A stretch of DNA of 10,877 nucleotides from CAZNVB01 sp964651495. Lineage in GTDB: Bacteria > Acidobacteriota > Aminicenantia > Aminicenantales > UBA8522. The DNA lies in assembly GCA_964651495.1 (NCBI GenBank), contig CAZYWP010000106.1:1-10877 (forward strand), in the 5' to 3' direction. The translations under genes and the position numbers were made by a program. Positions 1 through 7,557 of this stretch are shown one piece after another (within the stretch, counting starts at the first letter, position 1; each line of letters starts with the position of its first letter). The notes under the pieces were generated by a model, which ran no database searches, was not told where the DNA came from, and saw nothing but the letters and a program-made list of their open reading frames with translations.

Positions 1-3
1 GAG

Positions 4-1360
4 CTACTCACCCCGAGCTTTCCCATACCCGCCGCCGCCGGGCGTCTCCACCACGATCCGGTCCCCTTTATTCACCCGGAAAGAGGCCTTCCCGCCGAGG
101 AGGATCTTCTTTCCGCCCCGGACCAGGATGTTTCTTCCTCTTTTTCCCGGCGACCCGCCGGCCAGCCCGTAAGGAAAAAACCTCCGCCTCTCGGAGAGGA
201 TATTGACCTGGGCCGGCGCCAGGAACTCGAACTCCCGCCCGATCCCGTCTCCACCCCTGAATTTCCCCTTTCCACCCGAACCTTTCCGCAATGAATAGCG
301 CCTGACCCGGATGGGCAGATAATGCTCGAGGGCTTCGATCGGCGTATTCCGCGTATTGGTCATATGGGTATGGACGCCGCTCAGCCCGTCCCGCTCCGGG
401 CTGGCTCCCATCCCGCCGCCGATCGTCTCGTAATAGGCGAAAGGCCTGCCCGTCGCCGGGTGACTTCCCCCGAACGTAACATTGTTCATCGTGCCGCTCG
501 AAGCGGCCGGGATTCTCCCCGGGATCGCCCCGGCCAGGGCGCCGAACAGGACATCCGTGATCCGCTGCGATGTCTCGACGTTCCCCGCCGCCACAGCCGC
601 CGGCCGCCGGGCGTTGACGACACTGCCCTCGGGAACAAGGAGCCGGATCGGCCGCAGCAGGCCCGAATTGTACGGGACATCGCCCCGTATGATGCAACGG
701 AACACATACATGGTGGCCGAAAGAGTGATCGCATAGTTGGCGTTCACGCTGCCCTGAGTCTGAGGGTCGGAGCCGGCGAAATCCACCTCGGCCGAGCTTC
801 CCTTGATGCGGATAGCGGCCTGGATCTTGACCGGCCGGCGGCTCACGCCGTCGTCGTCCAGATAGTCGGCAAAGCGGTACTCGCCGTCCGGGATCGCGCG
901 GACGGCCTGCCGCATGATAGTCTCCGAGTAATCCTGGAGATGTCCCATGTAAGCCCGGATCCTGCCATATCCATATTTCCGCGTGATTTCGAGCAGCCGC
1001 CGCTCGCCGATCCTGTTGGAGGCGAGCTGAGCGGTCAGGTCGCCCTCGCGCTCCTCCGGAGTCCGAACGTTGGCCAGGACAAAGCTGAGGATGTCCCGAT
1101 CGATCCGGCCGCGGCGGACGAGCTTCACCGGGGGGATGATCACGCCCTCCTGGAAAATCTCGGTGGCCAGCGCCATGGACCCGGGAGAGACTCCGCCGAC
1201 GTCCGAATGGTGCGCCCTGTTGGCGACGAAATAGGCCGGCCGGCGGCGGCCCCCGACATAGACGGGCGAGACCAGGGTGATGTCAGGAAGGTGGGTGCCG
1301 CCGCGGAAAGGATCGTTCAGCATGACCGTGTCGCCCGGCTCGAGGTCGACATGCTCGATG
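4..1360 (-). CDS. hyuB: Hydantoinase B/oxoprolinase family protein (HyuB), N-terminus lost in assembly gap
   Basis: This is the B subunit of a hydantoinase/5-oxoprolinase-type enzyme, which acts in the cytoplasm with HyuA on a cyclic amide such as a hydantoin or 5-oxoproline; relatives include carboxylases. About 451 residues and a TAG stop at 4-6 are visible. Family hallmarks in order are LEPGDTVMLNDPFRGGTHLPD near the visible N-end, RAHHSDVGGVSPGSM, SGTMNNVTFGG, the GGGMGAS...DGLSGVHTHMTNTRNTP block, a glycine-rich GSGGKGKFRGGDG segment, and the usual GGGGYG tail. Full-length relatives have roughly 510-530 residues, so about 60-75 N-terminal residues including the start are missing at the N run. 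It lies immediately downstream of hyuA in another frame, which fits a two-gene operon. Family assignment is very secure. The substrate cannot be read from sequence, and hyuB is used as a family-level name. Confidence 0.93.
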
Positions 1361-1460
1361 NNNNNNNNNNNNNNNNNNNNNNNNNNNNNNNNNNNNNNNN
1401 NNNNNNNNNNNNNNNNNNNNNNNNNNNNNNNNNNNNNNNNNNNNNNNNNNNNNNNNNNNN
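1361..1460. other. Assembly gap (100 N) at the hyuA-hyuB junction
   Basis: The run is exactly 100 N, the conventional placeholder for a gap of unknown length. The right flank encodes the near-C-terminus of HyuA and the left flank encodes HyuB from about residue 60-75 onward. The order and orientation of the two contigs are therefore supported by biology, but the length is not. Any open frame read through the N run is an artefact. Confidence 0.97.
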
Positions 1461-3406
1461 CCGTAGCGGTCTGCGCGGCAGATAAAATTCGGCGGCACGA
1501 CGGCCGTCGATTCGTAGTCCAAAATGAGGGCCGGCACCTTGATCTGATTCCCCGCGGCCAGCTTCTCTCTGGCAAAGACATCCGCCTTAAAGTCCCGCCC
1601 GTTGAAGCGCATAATGCGGCGGTCGATCCTGGCCGGTCCCGGGTCTTCCCCGCCGGACCCGATCCTGGCCGGCCGGGGCTTTTCGGTGACGCCTACGGCC
1701 TTCACCCGCAGAGTGACGACTTCGACCGGCCTCTTTTCATCGGCGTAACCATATTTCCGGAGGTGCGCCCGGTTGAACTCCCGCCGGTATCCGGCCGTGA
1801 ACGGCAGGGTCAGTTCATAAGACTGGCCGGCGTAGCGGACATCGAGAAACCGGAGGAAGCGCACATTCGTCCGGGCAAACCCTTCTTTTTCCAGATCCCG
1901 AGAGGCAGCGGCCAGGAGCGGCCTGAAGAGCCGGGCGAGTTCGGCCGGAGTGACCTCAGCGGCAGCCCGAAGAACGGAACGCGAATAATCCTTGATCGTG
2001 TCGGAGAGCAACATCCCGAGGGCCGACAACACCCCGGCGTTTTTGGGCACGATGACAGTGGGGATGCGAAGTCTCTGGGCCAAGCTGCAGGCGTGCATAC
2101 CGCCCGCCCCGCCGAACGAAAGGAGGGCGAAATCGCGCGGGTCGAAGCCCCGTTCGACCGAGATGACCCGGATCGCCCTCTCCATCGTCGCATCGGCGAC
2201 GCGGACGACCCCTTCAGCAAGATCGAGGACGTCCATCTCCAGGCGCGCGGCGAATTTCTCCATCACCCGCCGCGACCGCTCGGGGTACAGCTTCATCTCT
2301 CCGCCGAGAAAGCGCCCGGGGTCGAGCCGGCCGAGCAGCAGGTTGGCGTCCGTCACAGTGACGTTTTCGCCCTTCCCGTAACAGATCGGGCCCGGGTCGG
2401 CGCCGGCGCTCTGCGGCCCCACGCGGAGGGCTCCACCCTGGTCGATAAAAGCGATCGACCCGCCTCCCGATCCGACGGTGTGGATATCGATGATGGGCAG
2501 GCGCAGCGGCAGGTCGCTGATCGTCGATTCGGCGGTGGTGGAGATTTCCCCGTCGCAAAGGGACACATCCGTCGAAGTCCCGCCCATATCGAAGGAGATG
2601 ATCTTCCGGAAACCGGCGGCCGCGGCGACCTCCTTAGCGCCCACCACGCCCCCGGCCGGACCGCTGAGGATGGTGCAGACGGGGTTTTCCCTGGCGCTTT
2701 GGGCGGAGACACAGCCCCCGTTCGACTGCATGATCCGGACCCGGCTCGAGCCGAGACGTTCCTCCAGGCGCCCGAGATAGCGCTCCATGAGCGGGGCGAT
2801 GTAAGCATTGATGGCCGTCGTGCTGGCGCGCTCGAACTCCCGGTACTCCCGCAGGACTAAATGGGAAACGGAAAGCGCCAGCCCGTGCTCCCGGAGCCGG
2901 CGGCAGACCGTCTCCTCGTTGGCCGGGTTGGCATAGGCGTGGAGAAAGCAGACGGCCACGGAGTCCACCCGGGCTTTTTTCAGCTTGTGGATGATGGCAT
3001 CAACGCAGTTCATGTCCGCTTCCAGGGCGACCGTCCCGTCGAAATGGGTCCTCTCGGGAACGCCGAAACAGAGCGCGCGGGGGATGAGGGGCGTCCTTTG
3101 CTCCACCATAATGTTGTAGAGCTCGCGGCGGGTCTGCCGGCCGATGGCCAGGAGGTCCTCGAACCCGGCTGTCGTCAGGAAGGCGAGCCTGGCGCCTTTC
3201 CTTTCGAGAAGGGCGTTGGTTGCGACCGTGGAGCCGTGGATGACATCGAGCCGTCCTTCCAGAACACCGCTTTCCCTGAGGCCGCGGATGATGGCCTCTC
3301 CCGGGTCAGCAGGCGTGGAAAGCACCTTATGGACCCACATCTTCTCCGGCGACAGGAAGACAAAATCGGTGAAAGTCCCGCCGGTGTCGATCCCGACTCT
3401 AATCAT
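1461..3406 (-). CDS. hyuA: Hydantoinase A/oxoprolinase family protein (HyuA), C-terminus lost in assembly gap
   Basis: This is the A subunit, the ATP-binding partner of HyuB, with an acetate-kinase/actin-like fold. About 648 residues are visible. The N-terminus has the phosphate-loop motif VGIDTGGTFTDFVF (residues 4-17). It is followed by HGSTVATNALLERKGA (about 58-73), SGPAGGVVGA (about 246), the second nucleotide motif ISFDMGGTSTDVSL (about 267-280), GSGGGSIAF...GPQSAGADPGP, and SFGGAGGMHA (about 429). Near the gap DYESTAVVPP is the usual C-terminal signature, so perhaps 10-40 residues are missing. The start is set at the ATG of MIRVGIDTGG because family members begin a few residues before this loop. 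An in-frame extension to 3757 would run through the divergent gene and is rejected. No clear Shine-Dalgarno sequence precedes this ATG. Substrate is unknown. Confidence 0.94.
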
Positions 3407-3539
3407 GATGGCCGATGAGTGCAAGGACAAAAACCTATCACGTTTCTGCCCTTTTTTCCAGCCCTCAAGATAAGTCACGCCCCCCTTTTTTGACAGCCAA
3501 ACCCAGGAATGATATTTTAAAACGGACGGGGAGAAAAAA
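3407..3539. promoter_or_regulatory. Divergent intergenic region between hyuA and the VWFA-related gene
   Basis: This 133-bp region drives hyuA leftward and the VWFA-related gene rightward. The rightward promoter is clear and listed separately. I found no convincing sigma-70 promoter on the minus strand for hyuA, and no Shine-Dalgarno sequence just before its ATG. Two similar pyrimidine tracts, CCCTTTTTT near 3449-3457 and CCCCCTTTTTT near 3481-3491, occur about 32 bp apart. The second ends in the -35 box. Confidence 0.5.
3490..3518 (+). promoter_or_regulatory. Sigma-70-type promoter of the VWFA-related gene
   Basis: A perfect TTGACA -35 box (3490-3495) is followed by an optimal 17-bp spacer and TATTTT at 3513-3518. 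TGA precedes the -10 box, giving an extended -10 (TGATATTTT). Transcription would start near 3525, giving a leader of about 15 nt. The GGGGAG at 3528-3533 is a good ribosome binding site, 6 nt before the ATG at 3540. Confidence 0.72.
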
Positions 3540-5153
3540 ATGAATAAAGAAAAGAGAATCCGGTCAGTTGTTTTCAAAAGCCAGCGCGGTTCTTTCACCA
3601 TCGTCTTAGCGATTTTCTCGATTCTCGCTTTTTCTTCGGGCTCCTCGCCCGCCTCAGCCCAGGCCCAGGAGAGGCCGCAGGAGGAAGTGACGGTCACGGC
3701 GGTCGAGGTTCCGGTCCGCGTTCTGCTGAAAGGCGAGGCCGTCAAAGACTTGACCAAGGGAGACTTCGAGGTCTACGAGAACGGGGTCAAACAGGAGATT
3801 GCCCAGTTCGAGGTCATCTCCCGGAAAATCGCCGCGCCGGCCCTTCCGACGCCTCCGGTCCCAGGCCAGAAATCCAGGCCTCAGAAGAGGCTCTTCCTCC
3901 TCATCTTCAACATCTTCGACTACGACGACTCTGTTGGAGAGGCCGTCGATTATTTTTTCCGGGATATTTTCCAGCCGGGGGACCAGATCGTCGTCTTGAC
4001 CGAGGGCCGCATTCTGGACATCCAGAGGGGAAAAAGGGTCGAGGATCTCATCGCCGCGGTCAAGGATTCGCTCCGCAAATTCAAGGCCATTTCGACGGCG
4101 GCCACCATTAAGAACTTCCGGGACATCAGCTATGAGGCCGACAAGCTGCTCGCCCTGCTTCGAGGCCTTCGCGGAAATCTCGAATCCAAGGCCCCGACCA
4201 TGATCCGTTTTTTTGAAAATTATCAGCGGATCTGGGGGGATTACCGCCGCCAGTTCCTCGAGGTCGATGTGGATTTTTACCAGAGGCTGGTCAAGAGACT
4301 CAAAACCATCGAGGGAGATAAGTGGGCCATCGGTTTTCAGCAGCGGGAAATGTTTCCCAAAATCAAGAGCGCCTCGCGACTGGACAATGAAATCAGAGGC
4401 TGGGTCGACTCGCAAGTCGAACCCCAGCAGCAGGTTGATGCCAGGATGGTCCAGGCTCGCCAGATGGAGCTTCAAAGATCCTTTGATTTTGCCGGGGGGA
4501 TCAACGATGCGGCCCTGAGCGACCTTTTCCTGGGCGCCGACTTCACTTTTCACCTCATCCTGATGAAATCGACCAGAACTGTATTTTCCCAGGATCTTGA
4601 GCTCACCGAGGTCGGCCAGGATTATGAGGAACTGCTGACCAGGATCAGCCGCTCGACGGGCGGCTATTCCGCCTTCTCCAACCAGCCGGCTGCGGCCCTG
4701 CAACAGGCTGTCGAGCTCGAAGACTTCCATTATCTTCTAGTCTATTCTCCCCGCGAGAGCTCAGGTGGCAAAAAGAGAAATATTGAAGTCAAAGTGAACC
4801 GGAGCGGAGTTGATATGGTCTATCTCAAGAATTACCTTGCCGCCGGCCCGCTCCAGGTGTCCGTGGCGGACTTCGAGGTCAAAGGCAAGGCCATCCGCTT
4901 TTCTCTCCGCCATTACCAGATGACGCAGGTCAATAACCAAAGCCGGGGAGTGGCCGATGTCAAAATCACGATTTTCGACGAGGGCTCGAACAAGCTCTTC
5001 GATGAAGGGAAAACCCTGGACCTCATCAAGGACGAAACCCACATCTCGCTGAATTTCGACTGGCTGAAGCCGGGAACCTACTTTATCGTCATCCAGGCGA
5101 TTGACCGGGTGGCCAACCAGTCGGATGTCTATTCCGGGCTGATCAAACTGTAG
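3540..5153 (+). CDS. Exported VWFA-related domain protein (acidobacterial type)
   Basis: This 537-residue protein is complete. A signal peptide is visible: a basic N-region, a hydrophobic stretch at about residues 19-31, and a likely cleavage site after ASA at 38-40. Residues 50-93 form a strand-rich segment with LTKGDFEVYENGVKQEI, the pattern that precedes the VWA-like core in the VWFA-related family expanded in Acidobacteriota. The core starts at RLFLLIFNIFDYDDS (117-131) and includes PGDQIVVLT. The canonical DxSxS metal-ion site is not intact, which is common in this family. A long charged helical region (about 170-330) follows, then a second core-like part, then a C-terminal beta-rich domain (about 430-537) resembling an extracellular adhesion or immunoglobulin-like module. 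It probably acts in the periplasm or at the surface in protein binding. Ligand unknown. The start is fixed by the GGGGAG site 6 nt upstream. The TAG stop abuts the N run. Confidence 0.85.
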   Translation: MNKEKRIRSVVFKSQRGSFTIVLAIFSILAFSSGSSPASAQAQERPQEEVTVTAVEVPVRVLLKGEAVKDLTKGDFEVYENGVKQEIAQFEVISRKIAAPALPTPPVPGQKSRPQKRLFLLIFNIFDYDDSVGEAVDYFFRDIFQPGDQIVVLTEGRILDIQRGKRVEDLIAAVKDSLRKFKAISTAATIKNFRDISYEADKLLALLRGLRGNLESKAPTMIRFFENYQRIWGDYRRQFLEVDVDFYQRLVKRLKTIEGDKWAIGFQQREMFPKIKSASRLDNEIRGWVDSQVEPQQQVDARMVQARQMELQRSFDFAGGINDAALSDLFLGADFTFHLILMKSTRTVFSQDLELTEVGQDYEELLTRISRSTGGYSAFSNQPAAALQQAVELEDFHYLLVYSPRESSGGKKRNIEVKVNRSGVDMVYLKNYLAAGPLQVSVADFEVKGKAIRFSLRHYQMTQVNNQSRGVADVKITIFDEGSNKLFDEGKTLDLIKDETHISLNFDWLKPGTYFIVIQAIDRVANQSDVYSGLIKL

Positions 5154-5253
5154 NNNNNNNNNNNNNNNNNNNNNNNNNNNNNNNNNNNNNNNNNNNNNNN
5201 NNNNNNNNNNNNNNNNNNNNNNNNNNNNNNNNNNNNNNNNNNNNNNNNNNNNN
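5154..5253. other. Assembly gap (100 N) between convergent genes
   Basis: A second run of exactly 100 N begins at the base after the TAG stop of the VWFA-related gene. Its other side cuts the C-terminus of the minus-strand GWxTD/TPR gene. The true length is unknown. Convergent 3' ends often hold strong hairpin terminators, which can break assemblies. Unlike the first gap, no split operon confirms the contig order here. Confidence 0.96.
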
Positions 5254-7364
5254 ACCCGGGCGGCCAGATCTCTGATGTCTTTCTGCTCGGGGTTGAGGCG
5301 GAGAGAGGCAAGGAGCGCGGCCAGAGCGTCTTTCTTCTGCCCGGTCTTGTAATAACAAAAACCCAGGGAATTGAGGAGCCGGGTATCGCTGTTGTAAATT
5401 CTATTTCCCTGGAGCAGGCTCTCGATAGCCGCGGCGTATGCGCTTTTTCCCTCGAGCGCCCGGCCTTTGGCCAGAAAATAGTCGAATTTCTGCGACTCGT
5501 CCCCGCTCACTCGTTCGACCATCTCCAGAGCGCGGTCGAATTTCCCGGTCTTCAGCAGGAAATTGGCGTAGGCGATTATTCCCTGCTTATAGGCTGGGGC
5601 CAGGGCCAGGGCCCTCTCAAAATTGGACTCGGCCTTGCCGGGTTCACCGACCCGGTCATACTGGTCGGCCAGGATGTGGTAATAGAGAAAGAGGTTCGCC
5701 AGCGAAAAGCTCTTAGATAAGGTGACCGGCCGGGTAAGCGCGGCCTGCGGCGAGACGATGAACTGGGAGGACGCCTCGGCGAGCGCCTCCCCCTGGGCTC
5801 CCTTTAAGGTCAGCCTGAGATCATAATAATCCGGGACGAGCTCCTGGACCGGAAGGACCTGGCAAATTCCGATCACCCGGTTGAACGGAAAATCCCGGGT
5901 CTTAACGGAGAGAGACTTTCTCACCGGGTCCTTGTCTCTGAGGCCGCTGATCAGGATCTCCACCTGGCCATCCCGCCAAACCTCCTCGGTCAGGTCCGTC
6001 AGGTTGAAAATCATGGCCGGGCTGTCTTTCAAGGTGAAGGTGTTGCCGGGGTCCACCTGAAGCTGCTTGTCCATGAACTTAAACGGCGTCTGAGACTCGC
6101 TCGGATAGCTCTGAAGACTGTAGCCCAGGACCGGCCCCAGGATTCCGGGTGAGCCGGACGGCGCCGGAACATCGATCACCCTCTCGTGGACGGTGAACTC
6201 TTTTCCCACCGAATTTTGCAGCAGGACGGTCAGCTCGTAGCGCCCCTCGATGACCGGAAAAACGTCCTGCAGGGCGATCCCGTTGGCCTCGACATTGGCC
6301 AGCTTATCCGGGTCGAAATAAAATGGATAGTCCTTGGGATACTGGTAGATGATCTTTTCCCCCTGGCGCAGGCTGACATCCAGCTTGAAATTGCAGTAAT
6401 ACTGGTCTTTGGGCTCGAAATAGGCCAGCGAAATCTTCTTCGGAACCACGGAAAAATGGCAGAACGAGATCCCCAGGATCGGCTCCTTGACGACGGCCAC
6501 TGCGGCCGTACTCTCGATATAGTTGGTCAGATACTCCGTGCTGACAATGCCCTTGTAGTCCAGGAAATGGGTCGCATAGGACGGGCTGATATTCTTCTTG
6601 GGCGACTCGAAAATATCGGCCAGGATCATGTTGCTCTGCGGCGAGGGCTGAAAATTGTAAGGATACTGGCCGGGGATCATGGAGATGGCCACATTGGCCA
6701 GGGTCGGCGCCAGCTCTTTAATCTTCTCGTACTGGGCCCGGTAGTCGGTGATATCGATTCCCAGGGGGTTCACCAGCAGGCTCAGCGGCCCGTCGGAGGT
6801 CGGGTTGTAGAGCTTGAATTCGCCCGAGCCGCCGCGCTGGAAAAAGACTAAGGCGAAGTACGTCGGCAGCCCCTTACTCGTGTCTCCATAGTAATACCAG
6901 ACCTGGCAGGGATGGAGGCCGGCCATGCTGTCGAACCGCTCGTCGCTATTCGGGGAGCCGAGGATGATGTGCATCCGCCCCATGTCGGTCATCCAGCCTT
7001 CCCGGGTCGTTCCCCGACGGTAATAGCTGTTCGCGTAGTTAAAGCGCTTGATGTGCTCGTCCTTGAATTCGTTCTGGGGAGTGCCCGGCGTCGGGTCGCG
7101 CTGTTTCCAGAAGGACTCGATGAAGATATCCCGGTCGCGATCGGCGGCGAGCTGGAGAAAGACATCCTTCTCCTTCTGGAGGATGATGTAACCCACCAGT
7201 TTCAGCCACTCCCGGTATTTGGGCGGGAGGTCCTTTTCCTTGACCGGCTGCCCGGGTAAGGCAGGGGAGATAAGCATCGCCATGGCCAGGAGCAGCGCGA
7301 TAAGACAATCCCGATGAGATTGCTTGGCTATCTTTCGCAATAATGTGGGCACTATAAGTTTCAT
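5254..7364 (-). CDS. Exported GWxTD-domain protein with C-terminal TPR repeats, C-terminus lost in assembly gap
   Basis: About 703 residues are visible. The N-terminus has basic residues and a hydrophobic core (CLIALLLAMAMLIS, about 20-33) ending in PALPG, so the protein is probably exported. Residues 86-112 (FWKQRDPTPGTPQNEF and following) and REGWMTDMGRMHIILGSP, with GWMTD at 123-127, are the signature of the GWxTD domain, known mainly from Acidobacteriota and relatives and without an assigned biochemical role. A long beta-rich middle (about 200-550) follows. From about 555 onward there are roughly four TPR-like repeats, such as AESNFERALALAPAY and DALAALLASLRLNPEQ. The frame runs into the N run after DLAAR, and perhaps only a short tail is lost. 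I chose the ATG at 7364 because it starts directly before the signal sequence. An in-frame ATG at 7424 would add 20 residues and lies inside the inverted repeat. Neither start has a good ribosome site. Confidence 0.88.
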
Positions 7365-7407
7365 TAGGATACATCTCGGTTGATATGAAAATCTCCAAAT
7401 GCCAATA

Positions 7408-7524
7408 ATGGGAATGGGTGGCATGGCGCCAGTCCCCGCACCGCCCGGAGCGTAGGGGACCCCTCTCTTGACGGGTGCGGAGCGAGGACGGACGGGGACG
7501 CGCCATGACAGGCCCCATTCCCAT
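7408..7524. repeat. 117-bp imperfect inverted repeat (possible cruciform, REP/MITE-like or RNA hairpin)
   Basis: Nested arms pair across this intergenic stretch. An 11-bp arm ATGGGAATGGG (7408-7418) matches 7514-7524 in reverse complement. CATGGCGC (7422-7429) matches 7500-7507. GTCCCCG (7432-7438) matches 7493-7499. CCGCACC (7436-7442) could pair with GGTGCGG (7474-7480). An internal near-palindrome AGGGGACCCCT lies at 7454-7464. It sits 34 bp past the sulfatase-like stop and 43 bp before the GWxTD start. No T-run follows on the transcribed strand, so it is not a typical intrinsic terminator. No target duplication is visible at its ends. Confidence 0.75.
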
Positions 7525-7557
7525 CACATAAAGGGAGATGCTCACGTTTCATCGACA

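Noticed and set aside
322..1485. Long plus-strand open frames antisense to hyuB and hyuA
   Set aside because: They are shadows of high-GC coding sequence on the other strand, with arginine- and proline-rich composition and no recognisable domain.
3407..3757. Extension of hyuA upstream to a start at 3757
   Set aside because: It would run through the promoter and the 5' part of the divergent VWFA-related gene. The HyuA family begins a few residues before the VGIDTGGT loop, which matches the ATG at 3406.
5594..5621. GC-rich tandem-looking stretch (repeats of GGCCAG)
   Set aside because: It is coding sequence for an alanine/leucine-rich TPR segment and is explained by the protein.
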